64,000 bases of DNA from Massilia sp. IC2-477 (GCF_020707265.1 NZ_JAJFEQ010000012.1:62001-126000); one strand, 5' to 3'; positions 29,057 through 38,120 are shown, numbered from the stretch's first letter. Made by a program: numbers and translations. The notes: generated by a model from the sequence alone, not told the origin.

Positions 29057-29817
29057 ACGGCGAGCGCATCACCTCGCTGTCCCGTGCCGGCATCGCGGTC
29101 GAAGTCGTGCCGGAAACCGGCTCGACCAACGCCGACCTGCTGGCGCGCGCGCCACAGCTCACCGAACCGGTGCTGCTGGTCGCCGAGCACCAGAGCGCAG
29201 GCCGCGGCCGCGCCGGCCGCAGCTGGCTGTCGTCCAGTGAAAATTCGCTGACCTTCTCGCTGGCCTGGAAATTCGACGGTGGCCCCCAGATGCTGGCCGG
29301 GCTGCCGCTCGCGGTCGGCGTGGCGCTGGGCGATGCCCTCGGCACGCTCGGGGTGCAGGTGCAGCTGAAATGGCCGAACGACGTACTGAAGGACGGCGCC
29401 AAGCTGGCCGGGATCCTGATCGAGACCCAGGCCGCGCAGGGCGGCGGCACCTGGGCCGTGATCGGCATCGGCCTGAACCTGATCATGCCGGACGAGGTCG
29501 AAGCGCAGCTCGGCCGCAGCGCCGCCGGCGCGCCCTGGCTGGCGCGCATGGAGCGCGACGTGCTGGTGGCCGCCCTGCTCGACGCGCTGGCCGATGCGCT
29601 GCGCCTGTTCGCACGCCAGGGCTTTGGCGCCTTCAGCGCGCGCTGGAACCTGCGCCACGCCTGGCAGGGCCAGCCAGTCGTCATCCTCGACAACGGCCAG
29701 GTACTGCAGGAAGGCCTGGCCGCCGGCGTCGACGACAGCGGCCGCTTGCTGCTCGATACGGCGGAGGGCCGCAGCACGGTGCTGGCGGGCGATGTCTCGC
29801 TGCGGCTCAGTGAATGA
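29053..29817 (+). CDS. birA: biotin--[acetyl-CoA-carboxylase] ligase
   Basis: This 254-residue monofunctional biotin ligase carries STNADLL near the start, the biotinyl-AMP loop GRGRAGRSW (about 57-65), KWPNDV (about 109-114) and a small C-terminal SH3-like domain. The N-terminal helix-turn-helix of E. coli BirA is missing, so it modifies carboxylase BCCP but should not act as a repressor. It is coupled to the SDR upstream and to coaX downstream. Confidence 0.95.
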   Translation: MNGERITSLSRAGIAVEVVPETGSTNADLLARAPQLTEPVLLVAEHQSAGRGRAGRSWLSSSENSLTFSLAWKFDGGPQMLAGLPLAVGVALGDALGTLGVQVQLKWPNDVLKDGAKLAGILIETQAAQGGGTWAVIGIGLNLIMPDEVEAQLGRSAAGAPWLARMERDVLVAALLDALADALRLFARQGFGAFSARWNLRHAWQGQPVVILDNGQVLQEGLAAGVDDSGRLLLDTAEGRSTVLAGDVSLRLSE

Positions 29818-29830
29818 CAGAGGAGTAAGC

Positions 29831-30556
29831 ATGCTGCTGTTGATCGACGCCGGCAATACCCGCATCAAATGGGCGCTGGCCGCTCCCGGCGCGGCGCTGG
29901 GCGCCTGGACCCTGGCGGACGCCGTCTCGCACGCCAGCCTGGATGGTGCGGCGACGGCCTGGCGCGCAGCCGGCGTGGCGCGCGCCATCGTCTCCAACGT
30001 GGCCGGCGCCGCCGTGCGCGAGCGCATCGCCGCGGCCCTGCCCGAGGGCGTCGCCCTTGAATGGTTCGCCTCCGGCGAGGAACGGGCCGGCCTGCGCAAC
30101 GGCTACCGCAATCCGGCCCAGCTGGGCTGCGACCGCTTCGCCGCCGCCATCGGCGCGCGCGCCCTGGCGCCCGGCCAGGACCTGATCGTGGCCACCTGCG
30201 GCACCGCGACCACGGTCGATGCCGTCAGCGCCGACGGCCGCTTCATCGGCGGCATGATCCTGCCGGGCCTGGCCCTGATGGCAGGTTCGCTGGCGCGCAA
30301 CACGGCCCAGCTGCCGCAGGTGACGCCCGGGGCCGCGCCGCCTCCTGTCTTCGGCGACAACACCGACGACGCGATCGTCTCCGGCGTGCTGTCGGCCCAG
30401 GCCGGCGCGATCGAGCGCGCCTGTGCGGCCCATGGCGCCACGGCCTGCATCCTCTCTGGCGGCGCTGCGCCCTACATCGCCCCGGTCCTCAAGTTCTCCT
30501 GCCGGCTGGTCGATAACATCGTGCTGGTCGGCCTGCACGCGGCGGCCGTCCAATGA
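29831..30556 (+). CDS. coaX: type III pantothenate kinase
   Basis: This 241-residue ASKHA-fold kinase has LLIDAGNTRIKWA at the N-terminus (phosphate-1 motif), the pantothenate loop around GCDRFAAAIGAR (about 99-110), CGTATTVDAV (phosphate-2) and LSGGAAP near the end. It catalyses the first step of coenzyme A synthesis. The birA-coaX pair followed by a SPOR protein is a conserved beta-proteobacterial cluster. Confidence 0.96.
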   Translation: MLLLIDAGNTRIKWALAAPGAALGAWTLADAVSHASLDGAATAWRAAGVARAIVSNVAGAAVRERIAAALPEGVALEWFASGEERAGLRNGYRNPAQLGCDRFAAAIGARALAPGQDLIVATCGTATTVDAVSADGRFIGGMILPGLALMAGSLARNTAQLPQVTPGAAPPPVFGDNTDDAIVSGVLSAQAGAIERACAAHGATACILSGGAAPYIAPVLKFSCRLVDNIVLVGLHAAAVQ

Positions 30557-30569
30557 ACGGAGAACGCAC

Positions 30570-31280
30570 TTGTTGAAGTTCGTATTCTGGGTACTCGTGG
30601 CGCTGAACGCCGCGCTGTTCGCCTATGCCCAGGGCTACCTCGGCAAGCCCGCGGGCGGCGAGCGCGAGCCGCAGCGCCTCAAGAGCCAGCTGGCCACCGA
30701 GCGCATGGTGATGCTCTCGCCAAGCGAGGCCCGCGCCGCCGCCGAAGCCATCCCGGCGCCGGCCGAGGCGCCCGTCACCGAACCGGCCCCGGCCCCGGTG
30801 GCTCCGCGGGTCGAGACCATCGCCTGCACCCAGGCTGGCGCCTTTGCCGCCGGCGACGCGCGCCGTTTCGAAACCCGCATCGCCCGCCTCGACCTGGGCG
30901 CGCGCGCCACCCGTACCAGCGTCCCCTTCCAGGAAGTCACCAGCCACCTGGTCTACCTGCCTCCGAACGGCGGCAAGGAAGGCGCCGACCGCCGCGTGGC
31001 CGAGCTGAAGGAAAAAGGCGTGCAGAATTTCTTCGTGATGCAGGGCGAGTCGCCGCTCAAGTGGGCGGTGTCGCTGGGCGTGTTCAAGACCGAAACGGCG
31101 GCGCAGACCCTGGCCGCGGCCCTGGGCAAGCAGGGCATCCGTGGCGTGCGTGTGCTGCCGCGCGGACCGCAGGGCACGCGCGCGGCCTGGCAGTTCCGCG
31201 ACCTCACTGCCGGCGAACGCGCGCAGGTAGCCGGGATTGCCGACGACTTCGCCGGCGTCCAGCTGCGCCCCTGCGGCTAG
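30570..31280 (+). CDS. SPOR-domain protein, membrane-anchored
   Basis: This protein of about 236 residues probably starts at a TTG (30570, or the next TTG at 30573), because GGAG lies 7-10 bases upstream and no in-frame ATG is suitable. An N-terminal membrane anchor (FVFWVLVALNAALFAYAQG) is followed by an Ala/Pro-rich linker. A SPOR-like fold closes the protein (IACTQAGAF, then FFVMQGESPLKWAVSLGVF and KQGIRGVRV). Peptidoglycan binding is likely, and its role beside coaX is unknown. Confidence 0.8.
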   Translation: MLKFVFWVLVALNAALFAYAQGYLGKPAGGEREPQRLKSQLATERMVMLSPSEARAAAEAIPAPAEAPVTEPAPAPVAPRVETIACTQAGAFAAGDARRFETRIARLDLGARATRTSVPFQEVTSHLVYLPPNGGKEGADRRVAELKEKGVQNFFVMQGESPLKWAVSLGVFKTETAAQTLAAALGKQGIRGVRVLPRGPQGTRAAWQFRDLTAGERAQVAGIADDFAGVQLRPCG

Positions 31281-31289
31281 TCATCATTT

Positions 31290-31348
31290 GTGCAACAAAT
31301 TGGTTGCACAATCGCCGCAGCGCTCTATAATGCAACCATTACGTTGCA
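31290..31348 (+). promoter_or_regulatory. promoter with two ArsR-type operators
   Basis: GTGCAAC-N6-GTTGCAC (31290-31309) and TGCAAC-N6-GTTGCA (31331-31348) are two perfect dyads of the same sequence. A near-consensus promoter threads through them. The -35 TTGCAC (31304-31309) is inside the first operator, and the -10 TATAAT (31326-31331), 16 bases on, abuts the second. A repressor on these sites would block RNA polymerase. The ArsR-family gene at the end of this two-gene operon is the obvious ligand. Confidence 0.75.
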
Positions 31349-31363
31349 CTTCATGGAGAGGCT

Positions 31364-31879
31364 ATGGACCCGCTTGACCGTATCGAAAAGTCGATCGACC
31401 TGCGCGCGAACATCGAACGCGTGTGGCAGGCGATCACTGACCACAAGGAATTCAGCCAGTGGTTCGGGGTGGCGCTGGACCAGCCCTTCCAGCCCGGCCG
31501 CACCATCACCGGCTCGTTCAACATGACGTTTGACGAAGGCAAGATCATGGAGCGCCAGCGCGCGCTCGGCGTCGAGCCGTCCGGCATCCGCCCGATCCCG
31601 CCCAGCACCGTGTTCTGCACGGTCGAGCGCATGGAGGCGCCGCATGCCTTCAGCTTCCGCTGGATCCCCTACGGCATCGACGCCGAATGCGATCCGGCCA
31701 CCGAGCCCACCACCCTGGTCGAATTCACGCTGGCCGCCACGGCTGGCGGCACCCGGCTGACGATCGTCGAGTCGGGCTTTGCGCGCGTGCCGGAACACCG
31801 CCGGCTGCGCGCCTTCCGCATGAACGAAGGCGGCTGGGCGGCGCAGGCGAACAACATCCAGCGCCATGTCGAACGATAG
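31364..31879 (+). CDS. SRPBCC family protein (AHSA1-like)
   Basis: This 171-residue protein has an SRPBCC/START-like fold: an N-terminal helix-strand with IERVWQAITDHKEFSQWFG, and a C-terminal half with TTLVEFTLAATAGGTRLTIVESGF (quoted as VEFTLAATAGGTRL and IVESGF). Such AHSA1-type proteins bind hydrophobic ligands and are very often paired with ArsR-type repressors, as here. GGAGAGG precedes the ATG. The operon promoter carries two dyad operators. Confidence 0.88.
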   Translation: MDPLDRIEKSIDLRANIERVWQAITDHKEFSQWFGVALDQPFQPGRTITGSFNMTFDEGKIMERQRALGVEPSGIRPIPPSTVFCTVERMEAPHAFSFRWIPYGIDAECDPATEPTTLVEFTLAATAGGTRLTIVESGFARVPEHRRLRAFRMNEGGWAAQANNIQRHVER

Positions 31880-32192
31880 TCGCGGGGAACTGGCCCAGGT
31901 GTTCGCGGCGCTGGGCGACGGTGTGCGCCTCCAGTTGATCAGCCGACTGCTCGCTGCCGGGGCCCTGTCGGCCACGGCCCTGGCGGGCGGCGAAACGATC
32001 AGCCGCCAGGCCATCGTCAAACATCTGCAGGTGCTGGAGTCGGCGGGACTGGTGACGCACAGCCGCCAGGGGCGCGAAGTGCTGTACGCGCTCGATGCGC
32101 GCCGCCTGCAGGAGGCGCGCGCCTATCTCGACGCCGTATCAAGCCACTGGGATGCCTCCCTGGAGCGGCTGCGCAAGCTGGTCGATTCTTAA
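31866..32192 (+). CDS. ArsR-family transcriptional repressor
   Basis: This 108-residue winged-helix protein shows LAQVFAALGDGVRLQLISRLL at the start, the recognition helix ETISRQAIVKHLQVLESAGL and the wing SRQGREVLYALD. The metal-binding ELCVCDL motif of ArsR/SmtB is missing, so it probably responds to a ligand other than a metal. The gene overlaps the SRPBCC gene by 14 bases, so they are coupled. It is the likely binder of the two TGCAAC-N6-GTTGCA sites upstream. Confidence 0.93.
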   Translation: MSNDSRGELAQVFAALGDGVRLQLISRLLAAGALSATALAGGETISRQAIVKHLQVLESAGLVTHSRQGREVLYALDARRLQEARAYLDAVSSHWDASLERLRKLVDS

Positions 32193-32206
32193 GGCAAAAG
32201 CCCCGC

Positions 32207-33223
32207 TCAGCGCTTGACGACGATCGGCTTCAGGCCGAACGCCGCCGGCACCGAGCGTGCCGCCGCGAGCGCATCGTCGCGGCTGTCGAAGGGGCCGGCG
32301 AACAGGCGGTTCACGGAACCGGCCTTGACCACTTCGAGCGTACCGAGTTCGACGCCGGCCTGGCTCAGGCGCTCGCTCATGGCTTCCGCGGTGCCGCTGC
32401 GGCTGTAGGCGCCCAGCTGCACATAGAAGCCGGTTTGGGCCTTCTGCACCGGCGCCACCGGTGCCAGCTGGGCCAGCGCCGCGCTGTCGGTGCGCACCCG
32501 GTCTTCCAGCATCAGGGCCGCGATTTCCGGCGGCGCCGACTGCGCTTCGGATACGAGCATGCGGCGCTCCGAGGGCATGTGGAGGGGATCGTTGGGGAAC
32601 AGGCGCTCGATCTCGACCTGGTGGCTGCCCTTGCCCAGCAGGCCGAGCTTCAGCGCCGCCGTGTAGGAAACATCGACGATGCGGCTGGCGTGGAAAGGGC
32701 CGCGGTCGTTGATGCGCACCACCACCGACTTGCCGCTGTCGACGCTGGTGATGCGCGCATACGAGGGAATCGGCAGCGTCGGGTGGGCCGCCGTCATCTT
32801 GTACATGTCGTACAGCTCGCCCGACGAGGTCTTCTGGCCGTGGAACTTGACGCCATACCAGCTGGCCACGCCACGCTGGACGAAAGCGTTTTCGTGCAGG
32901 ATCGGGGTATAGGACTGGCCGAACACGGAATACGGGCGGTTCGCCCATTTCGCGTAGGGCTCGGCCTTGACGACCGCGTCGGGCACGTCCATCAGGCCGG
33001 GCGGGATGTTGGCGCCGGGACCGTCGTCCTTGTAGTAGCCGCCGCGGCCGGAATTGGCGGGCGGCAGGTTTGGCGTGTCATGCTTGACCGTGGGATGCTT
33101 CCACGGCAGCGGGATCAGGCTTTTATGTTCGCCGGTCTCGGTGGTGCTGCAACCGGTGGCGAGGCTTGCCAACACAATGACCGCGGTGATGGTCGTAGCA
33201 AGTTGTCTTCTTGGAACGGCCAT
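32207..33223 (-). CDS. rlpA: septal ring lytic transglycosylase RlpA family lipoprotein
   Basis: This 338-residue protein has a lipobox (LATGC, Cys near 25), a long linker and the double-psi beta-barrel RlpA domain (about 115-210, with GVASWYG, GELYDMYKMTAAH and VVRINDRGPF). A C-terminal SPOR domain (about 258-338, FYVQLGAYSRSGTAEAM) follows. RlpA cleaves or binds denuded peptidoglycan and locates to septa. It is the last gene of the rod-shape cluster, 17 bases after rodA. Confidence 0.95.
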   Translation of the reverse strand: MAVPRRQLATTITAVIVLASLATGCSTTETGEHKSLIPLPWKHPTVKHDTPNLPPANSGRGGYYKDDGPGANIPPGLMDVPDAVVKAEPYAKWANRPYSVFGQSYTPILHENAFVQRGVASWYGVKFHGQKTSSGELYDMYKMTAAHPTLPIPSYARITSVDSGKSVVVRINDRGPFHASRIVDVSYTAALKLGLLGKGSHQVEIERLFPNDPLHMPSERRMLVSEAQSAPPEIAALMLEDRVRTDSAALAQLAPVAPVQKAQTGFYVQLGAYSRSGTAEAMSERLSQAGVELGTLEVVKAGSVNRLFAGPFDSRDDALAAARSVPAAFGLKPIVVKR

Positions 33224-33240
33224 GCGCGGTCCTTGTTCTG

Positions 33241-34356
33241 TTACGTCTGCACTAGTTTACGATGTCTTTGAATACTCATCAATATACCAGCGCCGAGACC
33301 CAGCGTAATAAACGCAGTTCCGCCATAGCTCATGAAAGGTAAGGGAACTCCAACGACAGGCAGGATTCCGCTCACCATGCCCATGTTAACGAAAGCATAA
33401 GTGAAGAAAATCATCGTGATCGCACCGGCCAGCAGGCGGGTGAAGGTGTTCGGCGCATTGGCCGCAATCATGAGCCCGCGTGCAATCAGCATCAGGTAGA
33501 CAAACAGCAGGAAGCAGTTGCCGATCAGCCCGAATTCTTCCGAATACACCGAGAACAGGAAGTCGGTGGTCTGCTCGGGCACGAATTCCAGGGCGCCCTG
33601 GGTGCCCTTGGCATAGCCCTTGCCCATCAGGCCGCCCGAGCCGATGGCGATCTCGGACTGGATGATGTGGAAGCCTTTGCCCAGCGGGTCGGTGGTCGGG
33701 TCGATCAGGGTCATGACCCGCTCGCGCTGGTAGTCGTGCATCATCGACCAGCCCACCGGCAGCGCGGCGGCACCGGCCACGCCCAGGCCTGCCAGCGCCT
33801 TCCACGGCAGGCCGGCCAGGAAGATCACGTAGAAGCCAGAGGCGCCCACCATCAGCGCGGTGCCGAGGTCGGGCTGCTTGGCGATCAGGGTGAAGGGCAC
33901 GGCGAGCAGTATCCCGGCGACCAGGAAGTTTTTCCAGTTGGCGGCAGTGGCGCGCTGCTGGAAGTACCAGGCCAGCATCAGCGGTGTCGCGATCTTCAGG
34001 ATCTCGGAAGGCTGGATGTCGACGCCCACGTACAGCCAGCGCCGCGCGCCCTTCTTGATGATGCCGAACAGGGCCACCGCGATCAGCAGCGTGACCCCGA
34101 CCGTATAGATCGGCACGGCGAGGCGCATCAGGGTCTGGGGCGGCACGTTGGCGGCGATCCACATCACGCCGAAGGCCAGCAGGAAGTTGCGGATCTGGTG
34201 TTCCACGCGGTCCGGGTATTCCGCGCCGGCCGAGGTCATCGTGATAATACTGGTCATCATCAGGATGAACAGCACGATGCCGAGCGGCCAGTCGAAGACC
34301 GCGAAATACGGACGCAGGCGGCGCCGCAGCGAGCGGCGTTCTGGAATGTGCGCCAT
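33241..34356 (-). CDS. rodA: rod shape-determining glycosyltransferase RodA
   Basis: This 371-residue SEDS-family polytopic membrane protein has about ten membrane segments. The SEDS signatures are QPSEILKIATPLMLAWY, KQPDLGTALM, the extracellular IIQSEIAIGSGGLMGKG, PEQTTDFLFSVYSEEFG and the C-terminal PFMSYGGT. RodA polymerises glycan strands in the elongasome together with PBP2. It starts 3 bases after the mrdA stop. Confidence 0.97.
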   Translation of the reverse strand: MAHIPERRSLRRRLRPYFAVFDWPLGIVLFILMMTSIITMTSAGAEYPDRVEHQIRNFLLAFGVMWIAANVPPQTLMRLAVPIYTVGVTLLIAVALFGIIKKGARRWLYVGVDIQPSEILKIATPLMLAWYFQQRATAANWKNFLVAGILLAVPFTLIAKQPDLGTALMVGASGFYVIFLAGLPWKALAGLGVAGAAALPVGWSMMHDYQRERVMTLIDPTTDPLGKGFHIIQSEIAIGSGGLMGKGYAKGTQGALEFVPEQTTDFLFSVYSEEFGLIGNCFLLFVYLMLIARGLMIAANAPNTFTRLLAGAITMIFFTYAFVNMGMVSGILPVVGVPLPFMSYGGTAFITLGLGAGILMSIQRHRKLVQT

Positions 34357-34359
34357 GGC

Positions 34360-36363
34360 TTATTCCTTTCGAGTGGCTTGGGGGCCGGCTGCCGCGGCGG
34401 CGGCATGGACGACCGGCGCGGCCGGCGCGGCAGGCGTCGTGGCCTTGGGCGCAGCCGGCGCGGGAGCAGCGCCTGGCGCAGCAGGATCCTTCGGCACCGG
34501 CGGTTTCGGACGCTTGCCCAGCAAGTAGTAGTCGAGCGCCTTGCGCGCGATCGGCGCCGCGAACGAGGCGCCGAAGCCGACGTTCTCGACGATCAGCGCC
34601 AGCGCGATCTTCGGGTTGTCTGCGGGCGCAAACGCTACGTACAGCGCGTTGTCGCGGTGGCGTTCGTCGATGGCGCTGGCGTTGTACTTCTGGCCCTTCA
34701 GGCCGATCACCTGCGCGGTGCCGGTCTTGCCTGCCGAGATGTAACCGGCATTGGCAAAGGCACGGTGGCCGGTGCCGTAGGACTCCTGGGTCACGCCCAC
34801 CATGGTGTGCTTGATGAAATCGATGTTCTCCTGCTTGAGCGGGATGCGCCGGGTTTCCTTGGGCACGGTCAGCGAACGCTGTTTGGTGGCGCCGTCCTCG
34901 ATGATCTTGACCAGGTGCGGCTTCATCACGACGCCGTTGTTGGCCAGGGTCGAGACCGCGTGCGCCAGCTGGATCATCGAGTAGGTGTTGAACCCCTGCC
35001 CGATCGAGATCGAGATGGTGTCGCCGCCCACCCACTTGCCCGCGCGCGGGTTCTTGCGGAAGCGGTTCGCCTTCCATTCCTTGGAGGGACGCACACCGGC
35101 CTTTTCATGCTCGAGGTCGATGCCGCTCAGTTCGCCGAAGCCGAACTGCTTCATGAAGTTCGAGATGTTATCGATGCCCATCTCGTTGCCGAGCTGGTAG
35201 TAATAGGTGTCGCAGGACTCCACCACCGACTTGTACATGTCGACGTAGCCGTGCCCGCCCGGCTTGTCGTCGTTGAAGCGGTGCCCGCCCAGCATGTAGA
35301 AGCCGGGGTCGCGGATGCCGTCCGACGGCTTGCGGAAGCCCATCTCGAGCGCGGCCAGGGCCATGAAGGGCTTGAAGGTCGAGCCCGGCGGGTAGCCGCC
35401 GGACAGCGGGCGGTTCATCAGCGGCCGGTCGAGCGAGGTGTTGAGCTCGTTCCAGTTCTGGCTGTCGATGCCGTCCACGAACAGGTTGGGGTCGTAGCCC
35501 GGGCGCGACACGTAGGCCAGCACGTCGCCGGTGCTTGGTTCGATCGCGACCAGCGCGCCGCGGTTCTCCCCAAAAGCTTCCTCGACCACCTTCTGCAGCT
35601 CGATGTCGATCGACAGGATCAGGTTGCTGCCCGGAGTCGGCGCGGTGCGCGACAGGGTGCGGATCGCGCGCCCGAAAGCGGTGCGCTCGACCTGCTCGTA
35701 GCCGGTGGTGCCGTGCAGGTAGCTCTCGTACTTCTTCTCCACGCCTTCCTTGCCGATATGCTCGGTGCCGTTGTAGTTGGCGTCCAGGCCGTCCTCTTCG
35801 AGCTGGGCGGCTTCCTTCTGGTTGATGCGGCCGATGTAGCCGATCACGTGCGATGCGGTCTCGCCCAGCGGGTACTGGCGGAACAGGCGCGCCTGCACGT
35901 CCACGCCCGGGAAGCGGAAACGCTGCGCGGTGAAGCGCGCCACTTCGTCGTCGGTCAGGCGGGTGCGCAGCGGCACGCTGGAGAAGGTGCGCGACTCTTC
36001 CATCAGGCGCTTGAAGCGGCGCCGGTCGCGCGGCTCGATGGTGACCAGCTTGGACAGCTCGTCGATCACCGATTCGAGGTTGGCCTGCAGCTTGGACGGC
36101 GTGATCTCGAGCGTATAGGCGGAGTAGTTGCGCGCCAGGACCACGCCGTTGCGGTCCACGATCAGGCCGCGGTTGGGCACGATCGGCACCAGCGCGATGC
36201 GGTTGTCCTCGGCCTGGAGCATGAATTTGTCGTGCTGCATCACCTGCAGCCAGACGAAGCGCGCCACCAGCAGGCCGAAGCAGATGAAGACGAGGGCCAC
36301 CATGGCGGTCAGGCGCAGGCGGAACTGGTGGATCTCGCGGTCGTTGTCCTTGAACTCGGTCAC
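34360..36363 (-). CDS. mrdA: penicillin-binding protein 2 (peptidoglycan D,D-transpeptidase)
   Basis: This 667-residue class B PBP has a single N-terminal membrane anchor (about 20-42), a pedestal domain with NRGLIVDRNG, and a transpeptidase domain. The active-site SxxK is STFK (about 333), the SxN-region motif is SCDTYYYQLGNE, and the KTG motif is KTGTAQV (about 546). The extreme C-terminus is an unusual Ala/Pro-rich tail of about 55 residues. It cross-links peptidoglycan during elongation in complex with RodA. Confidence 0.97.
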   Translation of the reverse strand: MTEFKDNDREIHQFRLRLTAMVALVFICFGLLVARFVWLQVMQHDKFMLQAEDNRIALVPIVPNRGLIVDRNGVVLARNYSAYTLEITPSKLQANLESVIDELSKLVTIEPRDRRRFKRLMEESRTFSSVPLRTRLTDDEVARFTAQRFRFPGVDVQARLFRQYPLGETASHVIGYIGRINQKEAAQLEEDGLDANYNGTEHIGKEGVEKKYESYLHGTTGYEQVERTAFGRAIRTLSRTAPTPGSNLILSIDIELQKVVEEAFGENRGALVAIEPSTGDVLAYVSRPGYDPNLFVDGIDSQNWNELNTSLDRPLMNRPLSGGYPPGSTFKPFMALAALEMGFRKPSDGIRDPGFYMLGGHRFNDDKPGGHGYVDMYKSVVESCDTYYYQLGNEMGIDNISNFMKQFGFGELSGIDLEHEKAGVRPSKEWKANRFRKNPRAGKWVGGDTISISIGQGFNTYSMIQLAHAVSTLANNGVVMKPHLVKIIEDGATKQRSLTVPKETRRIPLKQENIDFIKHTMVGVTQESYGTGHRAFANAGYISAGKTGTAQVIGLKGQKYNASAIDERHRDNALYVAFAPADNPKIALALIVENVGFGASFAAPIARKALDYYLLGKRPKPPVPKDPAAPGAAPAPAAPKATTPAAPAAPVVHAAAAAAGPQATRKE

Positions 36364-36385
36364 GGCTTGCTTCTGGTCTCAGGTA

Positions 36386-36904
36386 TCAGATCGGGCGGGT
36401 ATGGTCGCGGTCGACGGCGCGGCGCTGCGGCGCCAGCAGCAGCCAGGTAATCAGCGGCCACAGCGCCACCGCCACCACGCTCTCGGCAAAGTGCAGCAGG
36501 CCCGGGAAGCGTCCCGATGCGGTGAAGTGCACGAAGGCCTGCACCGCCTGCGCCAGCAGCAGCAGCGGGAACACATGCATGGCCTGGGTCAGCATGCTGA
36601 ACCACAGTACGCGGCGGTGGATCATGATGGCCAGGTAGGACAGCAGCGTATAGGCCAGCGCGTTCTCGCCCAGCAGGCTGGCGTCGTGCACGTCCATCAG
36701 GAGGCCCATGACGAAGGCGACGCCGATGCCGACCTTGCGCGGCTGGTGGATGCCCCAGAAGACCAGCACCAGCGCGACGAAGTCGGGCGCGCCGACCCAG
36801 CGTCCCAGCGGCAGCAGGTTGAGCATGAAGGCGCAGACCAGGCTGAAGGTGATGAACAGCGGGCTGACGGGCAGCAGGATGTAATGCGGGCGGTTACCGG
36901 GCAT
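36386..36904 (-). CDS. mreD: rod shape-determining protein MreD
   Basis: This 172-residue integral membrane protein has five to six hydrophobic segments; FVALVLVFWGIHQPRKVGIG and GLLMDVHDASLLGENAL are conserved in MreD. It bridges MreC to the elongasome. It overlaps mreC by 11 bases and is followed by mrdA after 22 bases. Confidence 0.93.
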   Translation of the reverse strand: MPGNRPHYILLPVSPLFITFSLVCAFMLNLLPLGRWVGAPDFVALVLVFWGIHQPRKVGIGVAFVMGLLMDVHDASLLGENALAYTLLSYLAIMIHRRVLWFSMLTQAMHVFPLLLLAQAVQAFVHFTASGRFPGLLHFAESVVAVALWPLITWLLLAPQRRAVDRDHTRPI

Positions 36905-38120
36905 TGGTCAAGCCTCCCTGTTGGATGGCGACGGGCGTGGCTGCGGGTGCGGCGACGTTGTTCTGGACGTTTGGCGCGGCCGGGCGCTGCTGGACCGGGG
37001 CCGTTGCCGGCGCCGGGACCGTTGCCGGCGCGGCGGCCGGACGTGCGGGCTGCGTCGTCGCGGCCGGGGCCTGTGCGGCCCCCTGCGGCGCCTGCGCGGC
37101 GCCCTGGACAGGCACGCCGCCGACGCCGTTGGCCGGCGCCGCCGTCCCGCCCTGCACCGCCGGCTGGCCCTGCGGCGGCAGCGGCGCGGGCGCCAGCGGC
37201 AGCGGCGGCACCGGCGCCATGTCGGGCAGCTTGCGGCGCGCGGTCGTGGCCGGAGCCCGGGCTTCCAGTGCCGGCTTGGGCGGCAGGTTCGACTGCGACA
37301 TGATGATCAGGAGCTGGCGGTTGCGGTCGATGCCGGCCAGCGGCTGACACACCACGCGCCCGAAGGCGCCGGCGGCGACGTTCTCGACCTGCACCACCTT
37401 GGCCACCGCCAGGCCGGCCGGATACATGCCGTCCAGGCCCGAGGTGACCAGCACGTCGCCGACCTGGATGTCGGCGTTGGCCACCACGAAGCGCAGGTCG
37501 AGCAGGCCGGAGTGGCCGCGTCCGTAGGCGATGCTGCGCAGGCCGCTGCGCAGCACCTGCACCGGAATCGCCTGGTCCTTGTCGGTGAGCAGCGTGACTT
37601 CGGAGGTGAACGGGAACACGCGCGTGACCTGGCCCACCACGCCGGCATGGTCGATCACCGGCAGGCCGAGCACCACGTCGTCGCGCGAGCCCTTGTCGAC
37701 CACCACGCGGCGGGTCGAGGGGTCGCGTGCGTCGTACAGGATCTCGGCCATCTGGGCCTTGACCGGCAGGTGCTGGCGCGCTTCCATCAGGCGCCGCAGC
37801 TGCGCGTTCTCGGCCATCTGGAGCTGGGCCTGCTGCAGCAGGCGCGCCTGCGTCAGCTGCTGGGTCTTGAGATCGCGTACTTCCTTCTGCAGCGTGGATA
37901 GCGAGGAGAAGTAGCCGCCCATGTTGCCGAGCATCTCGCGCGGCATCAGGGCTGCCATCTGCAGCGGATACAGCACGGTGGCGGCCACCTGGCGCACCGC
38001 ACCGAGGGTGTGGTAGCGGGCGTCGACGACCAGCAGCACCACCGAGATCAGCGCGAATACGATCGCCTTGACCCGTGCCGGGGCTCCCTGTTTGAAAAGC
38101 GGCGGAGGACTGTATTGCAT
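36894..38120 (-). CDS. mreC: rod shape-determining protein MreC
   Basis: This 408-residue protein has a membrane anchor (about 20-38), a coiled coil (about 70-112, rich in Gln/Leu) and the two beta-barrel MreC core (about 120-272, with VVDKGSRDDVVLGLPVID and VTLLTDKDQAIPV). An unusually long Pro/Ala/Gln-rich tail covers about residues 285-408. The core organises the elongasome in the periplasm. The tail is low-complexity, and its role is unknown. Confidence 0.96.
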   Translation of the reverse strand: MQYSPPPLFKQGAPARVKAIVFALISVVLLVVDARYHTLGAVRQVAATVLYPLQMAALMPREMLGNMGGYFSSLSTLQKEVRDLKTQQLTQARLLQQAQLQMAENAQLRRLMEARQHLPVKAQMAEILYDARDPSTRRVVVDKGSRDDVVLGLPVIDHAGVVGQVTRVFPFTSEVTLLTDKDQAIPVQVLRSGLRSIAYGRGHSGLLDLRFVVANADIQVGDVLVTSGLDGMYPAGLAVAKVVQVENVAAGAFGRVVCQPLAGIDRNRQLLIIMSQSNLPPKPALEARAPATTARRKLPDMAPVPPLPLAPAPLPPQGQPAVQGGTAAPANGVGGVPVQGAAQAPQGAAQAPAATTQPARPAAAPATVPAPATAPVQQRPAAPNVQNNVAAPAATPVAIQQGGLTNAR

